Below are positions 1-5,894 of a stretch of 22,617 nucleotides of DNA, piece after piece. The number at the start of each line of letters is the position of its first letter. The first letter of the stretch is position 1. The position numbers and the translations under genes are program-made. Location of the stretch: the NCBI GenBank assembly GCA_900547465.1, contig URHJ01000021.1, positions 1 through 22,617 on the forward strand, given 5' to 3'. The notes below the pieces were generated by a model. That model was not told where the DNA came from. It did not search any database and saw nothing but the letters and a program-made list of their open reading frames with translations. The stretch comes from an uncultured Mycoplasmatota bacterium (lineage in GTDB: Bacteria; Bacillota_I; Bacilli_A; RF39; UBA660).

Positions 1-27
1 AAACACAAAAATGGAGATGAATCAATT

Positions 28-756
28 ATGTTTAATGAACTAAAAGAAAAATTAAATGAAATCAAAAGTATGGGCTGGATTCCTTATGAACAAAATAATT
101 ACGGAAATGTTGGGTTAAAACTAGAAAAATTATTAAAAATTAATTCTGAAAATTTTGAAATACCAGATTATAAAAATGAAGTAGAAATAAAAACTAAAGT
201 TTCGAAAAAAGAAAACAAGATATCTCTTTTTAATGCAACGCCAGATAGCTATCTTTTTGAAATTAAAAGAATACATAAATTATATTCATACGCTGATAAA
301 AATAATTCTGATTATAAGATTCTTAATCAAGAAATAGTTAGTAATAAAATGGTCAAAATTAAAGATGATGTATATTTTTGTTTGAATGTAAATAGGGAAA
401 GAAAATTAGTTCAGTTAATGGTATATAACAACAATGGTAATTTAATTGATAATCAAACCTCATGGTCATTTGAATTATTAAAGAACAAACTAGAAAGAAA
501 ATTAAAATTTCTATGCTATGTTGAGGCAGATAAATTTTATATAAATGGCAAAAATTATGTAAAGTACAAAACAGATAATTATTACGTTTTAAAAGATTTT
601 AATACTTTCATAGACTTAATAGATAATGGAATAATCAGTTTCAGATTTAAAATAGGTGTATTTAAAAAAGGAAGTAGAAAAGGTCAAATACACGATCACG
701 GCACAAGTATTACAATTGATAAACAAAATCTGGATTTATTGTTTAACAAAATATAA
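28..756 (+). CDS. MvaI/BcnI-family type II restriction endonuclease
   Basis: Predicted DNA-cleaving enzyme of the MvaI/BcnI family, whose characterised members cut CCWGG or CCSGG. Seen in the 242-residue protein: an N-terminal GNVGLKLEKLL segment (27-37, with the conserved Glu33), then PDYKNEVEIKTK (46-57), which gives a PD-(D/E)xK-type centre of Asp47, Glu53 and Lys55. Near the C-terminus is GVFKKGSRKGQIHDHGT (208-224), a family hallmark with His residues. The ATG at 28 follows GGAG at 13-16. The frame is open to the left edge, so an earlier start outside the window is possible. In another frame a stop falls at 18-20, which could be the end of an upstream gene, plausibly the cognate cytosine methyltransferase; this is inference. 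Specificity cannot be read from the sequence. It sits directly beside a tRNA operon, a common place for acquired genes. Confidence 0.8.
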   Translation: MFNELKEKLNEIKSMGWIPYEQNNYGNVGLKLEKLLKINSENFEIPDYKNEVEIKTKVSKKENKISLFNATPDSYLFEIKRIHKLYSYADKNNSDYKILNQEIVSNKMVKIKDDVYFCLNVNRERKLVQLMVYNNNGNLIDNQTSWSFELLKNKLERKLKFLCYVEADKFYINGKNYVKYKTDNYYVLKDFNTFIDLIDNGIISFRFKIGVFKKGSRKGQIHDHGTSITIDKQNLDLLFNKI

Positions 757-770
757 AATCAAAAAGAGAA

Positions 771-800
771 AAATAAAAAAAGCACTACATAAGTAGTACT
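771..800 (-). terminator. Rho-independent terminator of the tRNA operon
   Basis: On the minus strand AGTACTAC-TTAT-GTAGTGCT forms an 8-bp stem (one G-U pair) at 781-800. It is followed by a T-rich run, 771-780. It lies 14 nt past the tRNA-Pro CCA end and closes the 13-gene tRNA cluster; it also faces the end of the endonuclease gene. Confidence 0.85.
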
Positions 801-814
801 AATAAGCTAAAAAA

Positions 815-891
815 TGGTCGGGAAGACAGGATTTGAACCTGCAACCCCTTGGTCCCAAACCAAGTGCTCTACCAAGTTGAGCCACTTCCCG
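815..891 (-). tRNA. tRNA-Pro(TGG)
   Basis: The minus strand folds as a complete cloverleaf of 77 nt with encoded CCA. The anticodon arm is CTTGG-TTTGGGA-CCAAG, giving anticodon TGG. It is the last gene of the operon, just before the terminator. Confidence 0.97.
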
Positions 892-895
892 TTAA

Positions 896-972
<77 letters not shown>

Positions 973-993
973 ATACGCTCTATACCTAACATA

Positions 994-1011
994 AAACACT
1001 CTTTAGAGTTT
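994..1011 (-). other. Short hairpin between tRNA-Phe and tRNA-Arg
   Basis: On the minus strand AAACTC-TAAA-GAGTGTTT forms a short stem with a one-base bulge, followed by a short T run. The 57-nt gap here is the widest between genes in the cluster. It may be a weak attenuator or a processing site; it is too weak to call a terminator. Confidence 0.3.
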
Positions 1012-1029
1012 ATAATAATAAAAAAATAA

Positions 1030-1105
1030 TGGTGGCTCCAGCGGGAATCGAACCACCGACACAGGGATTTTCAGTCCCTTGCTCTACCGACTGAGCTATG
1101 AAGCC
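1030..1105 (-). tRNA. tRNA-Phe(GAA)
   Basis: Complete 76-nt cloverleaf with encoded CCA; anticodon arm AGGGA-CTGAAAA-TCCCT gives GAA. Confidence 0.97.
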
Positions 1106-1109
1106 ATAA

Positions 1110-1186
1110 TGGCGGTCTCAACGGGACTCGAACCCGCGATCTTCTGCGTGACAGGCAGACGTGTTAACCAGCTGCACCATGAGACC
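1110..1186 (-). tRNA. tRNA-Asp(GTC)
   Basis: Complete 77-nt cloverleaf with encoded CCA and discriminator G; anticodon arm TCTGC-CTGTCAC-GCAGA gives GTC. Confidence 0.97.
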
Positions 1187-1189
1187 ATT

Positions 1190-1266
1190 TGGTTGCGGGA
1201 AGAGGATTTGAACCTCTGACCTCTGGGTTATGAGCCCAACGAGCTACCGAACTGCTCTATCCCGCG
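1190..1266 (-). tRNA. Initiator tRNA-fMet(CAT)
   Basis: Complete 77-nt cloverleaf with encoded CCA and anticodon CAT. Two features mark it as the initiator: position 1 (C) is unpaired against A72, and the anticodon stem carries three consecutive G-C pairs (GGG-CTCATAA-CCC). Confidence 0.95.
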
Positions 1267-1269
1267 ATA

Positions 1270-1366
1270 TGGCGGAGGAAAAGGGATTTGAACCACTTGC
1301 ATCATTAAATGACCTACTTCAATAAAAATAATTGAAGCCCCTTTAACCAGACTTGGGTATTCCTCC
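1270..1366 (-). pseudogene. Degenerate tRNA-Ser-like gene without a usable anticodon
   Basis: A 97-nt minus-strand copy of a class II serine tRNA, apparently a diverged duplicate of the tRNA-Ser(TGA) immediately upstream. The acceptor stem GGAGGAA/TTCCTCC, the D stem CCC/GGG, the T-loop TTCAAAT, discriminator G and CCA are kept. The anticodon arm is replaced by a 21-nt hairpin, CTTCAAT-TATTTTT-ATTGAAG: a perfect 7-bp stem, or 5 bp with an 11-nt loop, and no normal U33-anticodon. The variable arm has changed too but still pairs (TCAT-TTA-ATGA). The T stem has one mismatch (T51 against C63). Decoding is improbable. Either it is a decaying pseudogene or a non-decoding tRNA-like RNA that seryl-tRNA synthetase could still charge, since that enzyme reads the acceptor and long arm. 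Confidence 0.75.
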
Positions 1367-1379
1367 AAAAAAATTATAA

Positions 1380-1472
1380 TGGCGGAGGAAAAGGGATTCG
1401 AACCCCTGCGCCGCTTGCACGACCTTCCGGTTTTCAAGACCGGTCCCTTCAACCAGACTTGGGTATTCCTCC
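1380..1472 (-). tRNA. tRNA-Ser(TGA)
   Basis: Complete 93-nt class II tRNA with a long variable arm and encoded CCA; anticodon arm CCGGT-CTTGAAA-ACCGG gives TGA. It is the intact neighbour and probable parent of the degenerate copy just downstream. Confidence 0.97.
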
Positions 1473-1478
1473 ATATGA

Positions 1479-1567
1479 TGGTGCCTAAGGCCGGACTTGA
1501 ACCGGCACGAGGGTTGATTCTCGCAGGATTTTAAGTCCTGTGCGTCTACCAATTCCGCCACTCAGGC
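1479..1567 (-). tRNA. tRNA-Leu(TAA)
   Basis: Complete 89-nt class II tRNA with encoded CCA; acceptor GCCTGAG/CTTAGGC; anticodon arm CAGGA-CTTAAAA-TCCTG gives TAA. Confidence 0.96.
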
Positions 1568-1570
1568 ACA

Positions 1571-1646
1571 TGGTGACCTGTATGAGATTCGAACTCATGA
1601 CCCTTTGATTAAAAGTCAAATGCTCTACCGACTGAGCTAACAGATC
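1571..1646 (-). tRNA. tRNA-Lys(TTT)
   Basis: Complete 76-nt cloverleaf with encoded CCA; anticodon arm TTTGA-CTTTTAA-TCAAA gives TTT. Confidence 0.97.
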
Positions 1647-1658
1647 ATATATTAAAGA

Positions 1659-1733
1659 TGGCTGCCTCGGTTAGATTCGAACTAACGCATGTCAGAGTCA
1701 AAGTCTGATGCCTTACCACTTGGCTACGAGGCA
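1659..1733 (-). tRNA. tRNA-Gln(TTG)
   Basis: Complete 75-nt cloverleaf with encoded CCA and a T1-A72 first pair typical of tRNA-Gln; anticodon arm TCAGA-CTTTGAC-TCTGA gives TTG. Confidence 0.96.
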
Positions 1734-1740
1734 ATATCAG

Positions 1741-1825
1741 TGGTGGAGAGAGATGGATTCGAACCATCGAACCCGACGGGAACAGATTTACAGTCTGTCG
1801 CGTTTAGCCACTTCGCTACCTCTCC
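1741..1825 (-). tRNA. tRNA-Tyr(GTA)
   Basis: Complete 85-nt class II tRNA with encoded CCA; anticodon arm ACAGA-CTGTAAA-TCTGT gives GTA. Confidence 0.96.
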
Positions 1826-1833
1826 AAAAAAAA

Positions 1834-1909
1834 TGGTGCCGAAACCAGGACTTGAACCCGGAACCTACTGATTACAAATCAGTTGCTCTACCAATTGAGC
1901 TATTTCGGC
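1834..1909 (-). tRNA. tRNA-Thr(TGT)
   Basis: Complete 76-nt cloverleaf with encoded CCA; anticodon arm ACTGA-TTTGTAA-TCAGT gives TGT. Confidence 0.97.
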
Positions 1910-1912
1910 GCA

Positions 1913-1989
1913 TGGTGGGCGATATAGGACTCGAACCTATGACCCCCTGCTTGTAAGGCAGGTGCTCTAACCAACTGAGCTAATCGCCC
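1913..1989 (-). tRNA. tRNA-Val(TAC)
   Basis: Complete 77-nt cloverleaf with encoded CCA; anticodon arm CCTGC-CTTACAA-GCAGG gives TAC. It is the first gene of the operon, downstream of the promoter at 2013-2041. Confidence 0.97.
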
Positions 1990-2012
1990 ATTAATGCCAG
2001 TTGACAATATCA

Positions 2013-2041
2013 AATATACCAGTAATTATTTCATTTGTCAA
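2013..2041 (-). promoter_or_regulatory. Strong sigma-A promoter of the tRNA operon
   Basis: On the minus strand TTGACA (2036-2041), a 17-nt spacer and TATATT (2013-2018), with TG one base upstream of the -10 (extended -10). The transcript would start near 2006, just ahead of tRNA-Val. Confidence 0.9.
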
Positions 2042-2098
2042 TATGCAAAATACAAATTTTATATTTTTTTTGATTTTTCTACTAAAATAACGTCTTTT

Positions 2099-2437
2099 TT
2101 AATTATTTATCCATATTTTTAACATAGTGTTTAAAGTGGAAAATCCATGTTCTGTTTCAATAATTTTATTTTTCTTTTTCCCCGAAGATTTGTATTCTAA
2201 ATTCTTAATACTAAGTTTTAAATGGCAATGTTGCTTATCAACATCAAGCACTTTAACCCTTATATTTTCTCCAACGTTAACATAATCATTTATATTTTTA
2301 ACAAACGAATTAGAAATTTCTGAAATATGTACTAATCCACTATAATAATTATCTAAATTAACAAATATTCCGTATCTTTCTATTCCAGTAACACAACCTG
2401 TAACTACGTCTCCAACATTATATGTACTTTTTTCCAT
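2099..2437 (-). CDS. S1-domain RNA-binding protein, YugI/CvfD type
   Basis: Small RNA-binding protein of 112 residues. An S1 (OB-fold) domain covers about residues 6-77, with the typical VGDVVTGCVTGIERYGIFV opening, the GLVHISEIS strand and a VKVLDVD strand. The C-terminal tail ends ETEHGFSTLNTMLKIWI, the pattern seen in YugI (general stress protein 13) and CvfD. In that family the protein binds ribosomes or mRNAs and acts in stress or post-transcriptional control; the exact role here is inferred. The start is supported by AGGAG 11 nt upstream. It has its own promoter (2466-2494). No clear terminator separates it from the tRNA promoter downstream, so readthrough into the tRNA operon is possible. 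Confidence 0.85.
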   Translation of the reverse strand: MEKSTYNVGDVVTGCVTGIERYGIFVNLDNYYSGLVHISEISNSFVKNINDYVNVGENIRVKVLDVDKQHCHLKLSIKNLEYKSSGKKKNKIIETEHGFSTLNTMLKIWINN

Positions 2438-2465
2438 AAAGCCACAATCTCCTATTCCAGTTTAA

Positions 2466-2494
2466 ATTATATCAGAGATATACATTTTATACAA
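2466..2494 (-). promoter_or_regulatory. Sigma-A promoter of the S1-domain gene
   Basis: Minus strand TTGTAT (2489-2494), a 17-nt spacer and a perfect TATAAT (2466-2471). Confidence 0.75.
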
Positions 2495-2574
2495 GGTCGA
2501 AAATTCATCGTAAACAAATGTTATTATAATAACATATAAATATTTACCCAAATCTAACAATTTATATCAATTAA

Positions 2575-2604
2575 TTGCATAATGCCATTTAAATATGATA
2601 TAAT
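2575..2604 (+). promoter_or_regulatory. Sigma-A promoter of the Nfu-type gene
   Basis: TTGCAT (2575-2580), an 18-nt spacer and TATAAT (2599-2604). The predicted start near 2611 leaves a leader of only about 10 nt before ATG 2622. This argues against the in-frame GTG codons at 2610 and 2613. Confidence 0.7.
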
Positions 2605-2621
2605 TATGCGTGGTGATTATG

Positions 2622-2858
2622 ATGAATAATGAGGATTTAAACAAAAAAATAAAGCTTATCATAGATAAAATTAATCCATACATAATAAGTGATGGTGGAA
2701 ACCTTGAATTTATAAAATATGAAGATAAGACCGTTTATGTGAAGCTTTCCGGTGCATGTGCTGATTGTGGTATGTTGGATATAACTTTAAAAGATGGTAT
2801 TGAACAGTTGATTAAAAATGAAATACCAGAAGTCGAAAATGTTATTAATATTGGTTAA
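2622..2858 (+). CDS. NifU-like (Nfu domain) iron-sulfur cluster scaffold, YutI type
   Basis: Nfu-type carrier that holds a cluster between two subunits and hands it to apo-proteins. The 78-residue protein is essentially one Nfu domain. It shows INPYIISDGGNLEF (17-30) and the cluster-binding CxxC in GACADCG (Cys46, Cys49), with the usual length for single-domain family members. The start at 2622 is chosen because GGTGAT (2612-2617) is a partial Shine-Dalgarno and the promoter places the transcript start near 2611. An in-frame GTG at 2610 would add four residues but lies at or before the transcript start. The gene ends convergently on the YutH-like gene, sharing four bases. In B. subtilis yutI lies in the same region as yutH, yutD and yunB, matching the neighbours here. 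Confidence 0.92.
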   Translation: MNNEDLNKKIKLIIDKINPYIISDGGNLEFIKYEDKTVYVKLSGACADCGMLDITLKDGIEQLIKNEIPEVENVINIG

Positions 2859-3748
2859 ATCCATTCTGTTGTAAAAATGTTAGAATAATTTTTAGTTAAT
2901 ATGGCATAGATATTTTTTACATATTTCTCGTACTCTACACTTCTTGATATGAGTGAGAGTATTTTTTTTTCGTCATCATTTCCGCTAATAATTCTATCAT
3001 ATAGATCGAAGTAGTGACTAGGATACATTAACCTTGCATATATCAACTTACCATCTGATTCTGAAAAATCACATTTGTTCAAAAATAAAATAATATCTGC
3101 GTAGTTGTAGTCATCTTTAATAAATATATACTTTAAATACTCTGAGATATCACGTGCAAAGTAATCAACTATAATGTTCATAGGATTATTAAAATTGTCT
3201 TCTGTTACTACTCTTTTATGCGAAATAACAACATTAGTCTCGTTTTTATTTATAGTATTGTCAGTGAGATAGGAAATAGCCGTTTCTGTCATTCCAATGT
3301 AATAATTTATACTTTTAGATATAAGAGGATATTTATTTTCTATATGTAAAAGTTGATATTCAACATAATCTATTTTTTTTGTCCACATTTTCACCCAATC
3401 TGTCCTATTAATACTTTGATAATTTTCAAACAATATAGGCGTTAATTTTGACTTAACAATAATATTTTCCAAATTAATTTTAACATCGGTTGATTTTTTT
3501 AAAAGAATATAATACCCTTTACTAGTTAGAGTCAAATACTTTTTCTCAATATTCTGAATTAATTTGTCATACAAGTTATTTTTATTAGTTAAGTGGTGAA
3601 TTTCTGTCAATTCCAATTCAGTTCGTTGTGCTGGCATAAAAATATATTCGTTTGAATTGTATTTAAATGAATATATACTCCCTTTATTTAATATTTTTAA
3701 AACAGGTATCTTATAAAAGTATTCAATGATATTTTTTATAGGTATCAC
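2855..3748 (-). CDS. YutH/CotS-like spore coat protein with kinase-like fold
   Basis: Predicted spore coat-associated protein of the YutH/CotS group, distant relatives of aminoglycoside-type kinases. Seen: an N-lobe-like segment ending YYILLKK (79-85), a middle region with DWVKMWTKKIDYVE and INYYIGMTETAISYL, and the C-terminal LMYPSHYFDLYDRI, all in family style. Similarity is weak, so the call leans on synteny: Nfu/YutI on one side and YutD, YunB on the other as in B. subtilis. The start is odd. The only canonical codon, GTG at 3746-3748, lies inside a perfect AAGGAGGTGAT ribosome binding site and is too close to be used. Eight bases past AGGAGG is ATA (3737-3739), in frame and followed by KNIIEYFY, so initiation at ATA is likely. 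No catalytic kinase motif is clear. Confidence 0.6.
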   Translation of the reverse strand: MIPIKNIIEYFYKIPVLKILNKGSIYSFKYNSNEYIFMPAQRTELELTEIHHLTNKNNLYDKLIQNIEKKYLTLTSKGYYILLKKSTDVKINLENIIVKSKLTPILFENYQSINRTDWVKMWTKKIDYVEYQLLHIENKYPLISKSINYYIGMTETAISYLTDNTINKNETNVVISHKRVVTEDNFNNPMNIIVDYFARDISEYLKYIFIKDDYNYADIILFLNKCDFSESDGKLIYARLMYPSHYFDLYDRIISGNDDEKKILSLISRSVEYEKYVKNIYAILTKNYSNIFTTEWI

Positions 3749-3769
3749 CTCCTTAGTATATATGCAAAA

Positions 3770-3802
3770 AAAAAGGAAAATATTATTTTGATCTTCCTTT
3801 AG
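3770..3802 (-). terminator. Weak A/T hairpin with T run after the coiled-coil gene
   Basis: Minus strand: AAAGGAA near the end of the coding sequence pairs with TTCCTTT downstream, enclosing an inner AAAAT-AAT-ATTTT stem, followed by a run of T. It sits before the YutH-like ribosome binding site and probably reduces rather than stops readthrough. Confidence 0.4.
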
Positions 3803-5180
3803 AATTATTATTTACATTTTCTTGAACTCCTATATTTAGTTCATCACACATTGCCTTCAAACTCTCGTTAGCTTGATCAAGTTGATTTGTACTAGAATTC
3901 AACTTATTAGTCTTATCGCACATTAAATTAAGTTCTGCTTGTGTTTTCTGTGATTCTTCATTTAAACTTTCTTCCATTAGATTAAGTCTTGTTGAAATCA
4001 TTTCTTTTAGATAATTATTTTCATCGCGAACTTTATTATTTTTCTCCTGTGCTTGTTCATACTCATGTTGTGCTTTTTCTTTTTCTAGAGTCATTTGTTT
4101 TTTCTTTTCTATCTGTTTCTTAAGAATTTCTCTGTATTGTTCCAATGCTGCAATTGTATCTTGGTCGTTAATTGTAGTAATGATATCAGAATTATTATTT
4201 ATTGAACTGTTACTATTAGTGTTAGTTTCAAAATTATTTTGAACATTTTCATTTAGTTTACTATCATATTGTTCAGAAGGCATTACAAACTCATTTGGAA
4301 TAATTAAAGAAGTATTAGGTTCTGTAGAGATTATACTTACACCAGTTTCAATCTCATTATTATTATTTTTCACTTGGCTATTATCTGTACTAGTTTGGTT
4401 ATCATTTGTAGGATTAATATCATCTATTCTTCCTGATATATTTGTAAGTTCATCACGTCCTAGACGATATGTTGTATCTTCTTGGTTGATATTAGAATCA
4501 TTTTTTACTTGACTATTATCTGTACTAGTTTGGTTATCATTTGTAGGATTAATAACGTCTATTCTTCCTGGCATATTTGCAAGTTCAGCACGTCCTAGAC
4601 GATATGTTGTATCTTCTTGGTTAGAATTTTGTTTTTGTTCTTTATTATCATCTGTTGCGAATTGTTTATTAATCATTTCTTCAACTGTTTGTGGAGAAAT
4701 GATATCATCCACATTAATATTATCTTGAACGTTGCTTGGTTCATCATTAGCTGCCATTTTCTGTTGATACATCTTACCTACAATAGGGACATTTTTGATA
4801 AAGTCTTTCCACCACCTTGAAATGCTATTTCTTGCACGTTCAGCAACCTTTAGCAGTCTAACGCTTACATGTAAATAGTTTTCATCTTCAAGGGCTAAAT
4901 TGAGATATTCAACTTGATCTTGTAATTTAGCTAACTTTCTTTTCACTATTTCTTGATTGTGAACACCAATGCTAGCCATATTTGCTACCTTAGCATACGC
5001 TTTTATATCTTCTTCTTTCTTATTTTTTTTCTTCATTAATTGGTTATAACGCCAAAGTTTATATTTATTATGGATAGCATCAAATGTTCTAGAGTAGAAT
5101 TGAATCTTTTTTTCATTTCCTTTTACAATACTATTATAATCACGATCCACAAATTCATAATTAGTTTTATTATTATTCAT
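3783..5180 (-). CDS. Hypothetical coiled-coil protein with tandem 45-residue repeat
   Basis: Not recognised. The 465-residue protein is hydrophilic, with no signal peptide or clear membrane span. Residues 1-145 are a basic, helical, more conserved-looking region (Trp-rich at RWWKDF, 122-127). Residues 187-276 are two near-identical 45-residue units, each starting NQEDTTYRLGR and ending in NQTSTDNSQVKN. Residues 277-340 are Asn/Ser/Thr-rich linker. Residues 342-455 are Glu/Lys/Gln-rich with heptad-like spacing, a predicted coiled coil. GGAGGG lies 7 nt before the ATG. It follows the DUF1292 gene by 20 nt and precedes the YutH-like gene, so it is probably co-transcribed with them. A structural or scaffold role, perhaps in sporulation given the neighbours, is inference only. 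Confidence 0.8.
   Translation of the reverse strand: MNNNKTNYEFVDRDYNSIVKGNEKKIQFYSRTFDAIHNKYKLWRYNQLMKKKNKKEEDIKAYAKVANMASIGVHNQEIVKRKLAKLQDQVEYLNLALEDENYLHVSVRLLKVAERARNSISRWWKDFIKNVPIVGKMYQQKMAANDEPSNVQDNINVDDIISPQTVEEMINKQFATDDNKEQKQNSNQEDTTYRLGRAELANMPGRIDVINPTNDNQTSTDNSQVKNDSNINQEDTTYRLGRDELTNISGRIDDINPTNDNQTSTDNSQVKNNNNEIETGVSIISTEPNTSLIIPNEFVMPSEQYDSKLNENVQNNFETNTNSNSSINNNSDIITTINDQDTIAALEQYREILKKQIEKKKQMTLEKEKAQHEYEQAQEKNNKVRDENNYLKEMISTRLNLMEESLNEESQKTQAELNLMCDKTNKLNSSTNQLDQANESLKAMCDELNIGVQENVNNNSKGRSK
4353..4622 (-). repeat. Two tandem 135-bp repeats inside the coiled-coil gene
   Basis: Units at 4488-4622 and 4353-4487, each 45 codons in frame, nearly identical at the DNA level (for example the shared atcttcttggtt and tatctgtactagtttggtta stretches, exactly 135 bp apart). 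This looks like a recent in-frame duplication and a candidate for copy-number change. Confidence 0.9.
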
Positions 5181-5200
5181 TGTAAAACCCTCCTATCTAA

Positions 5201-5476
5201 TTATTCATCTTTTGAAAGTTCACGTAATACATCCTTAATACGATTCCATTCGTTTTCATCATCTACACCAAGAAGTTTAGGTTGCCCAGAACTGCGATCT
5301 ATATTAGAAACATAAACAGTAACATTACCATTGTCATCTTTTTCATCGCGAGTATAAACAACATACTCCTTCTTATTGTCTTTAAATTCAAATGCTAGAA
5401 TCACTTCTACTTTTTCTACTGAGCCATCTTCGTTTACAATAGACATCATCTTTTTTTCTTGATTTTCCATTTCCAT
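5201..5476 (-). CDS. DUF1292 family protein (YrzB-like)
   Basis: A 91-residue acidic protein of the DUF1292 family, common in Bacillota and of unknown molecular function. Seen: MSIVNEDGSVEKVEVILAFE followed by a strand YVVYTRDEKDDNGNVTVYVS and a C-terminal acidic helix, the family pattern. The start is placed at 5476, where GGGAGG sits 8 nt upstream. An in-frame ATG 42 nt earlier has no ribosome binding site and would add residues lying in the promoter region. It heads a probable operon with the coiled-coil gene 20 nt downstream. In B. subtilis yrzB sits near yrrK, not in this neighbourhood, so the linkage to YutD/YutH is a local arrangement. Confidence 0.85.
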   Translation of the reverse strand: MEMENQEKKMMSIVNEDGSVEKVEVILAFEFKDNKKEYVVYTRDEKDDNGNVTVYVSNIDRSSGQPKLLGVDDENEWNRIKDVLRELSKDE

Positions 5477-5520
5477 GTTAAATCCTCCCTTACTATTCAT
5501 ATAAGAATATTTTATCATAA

Positions 5521-5536
5521 TTGTAAAATTTTACAA
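5521..5536. promoter_or_regulatory. Perfect 16-bp palindrome upstream of the DUF1292 gene
   Basis: TTGTAAAATTTTACAA is a perfect inverted repeat. It lies 3 nt past the yutD stop and overlaps candidate -35 elements of the DUF1292 operon on the minus strand (TTGTAA-16-TAAAAT, or TTTACA-17-TTATAT). It could be an operator, or a short 6-bp hairpin with an AATT loop; no T run follows. Confidence 0.45.
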
Positions 5537-5539
5537 TAC

Positions 5540-5836
5540 TTATTTGATTTTTTTTAATAAAAAGTACTTTGCACCATATGCACAATAATTATCTATATAA
5601 TCATTTAATCTTTTAATATCGTTGCAATCGCTTACATTCTTGTTATCAGATTTATAAAAGCCTTTCAAGCGTAGTTTATCATAAGAATAATCTCCTACAA
5701 TATAATCAAATGGGTTAAAATAATCGGTATATGTATCAATAAATTCTTCTAAGTCAAAGCAATCTCTATGGCTTTTTTCTAGTGTATATTTATTGCCTTC
5801 TACTTCAATTTTTAATTTTTTTTCAGTATTTTTCAT
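5540..5836 (-). CDS. yutD: YutD family protein (DUF1027)
   Basis: A 98-residue protein of the YutD family, found across Bacilli, with no established molecular function. The diagnostic block FDYIVGDYSYDKLRLKGF (43-60) and the C-terminal DNYCAYGAKYFLLKK (82-96) match the family closely. The start is set at 5836 because AGAGGG lies 6 nt upstream; an ATG six bases earlier is too close to that site. It has a strong promoter of its own at 5856-5883. Neighbours YunB upstream and YutH/Nfu downstream repeat the B. subtilis order. Confidence 0.9.
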   Translation of the reverse strand: MKNTEKKLKIEVEGNKYTLEKSHRDCFDLEEFIDTYTDYFNPFDYIVGDYSYDKLRLKGFYKSDNKNVSDCNDIKRLNDYIDNYCAYGAKYFLLKKIK

Positions 5837-5855
5837 AAGCATCCCTCTGTCAATA

Positions 5856-5883
5856 ATTATAGCATAAATAAAAAAATGTTCAA
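5856..5883 (-). promoter_or_regulatory. Sigma-A promoter of yutD
   Basis: Minus strand TTGAAC (5878-5883), a 16-nt spacer and perfect TATAAT (5856-5861), with TGC immediately before the -10 (extended -10). Confidence 0.8.
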
Positions 5884-5894
5884 CAAATTAGTCT

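Noticed and set aside
2001..2006. TTGACA on the plus strand near the tRNA promoter
   Set aside because: No good -10 at the right spacing and no plus-strand gene follows; it is only a chance mirror of the minus-strand -35.
4353..4622. CRISPR-like or mobile repeat
   Set aside because: Only two adjacent 135-bp units, in frame within a gene and without spacers; it is a coding tandem duplication.
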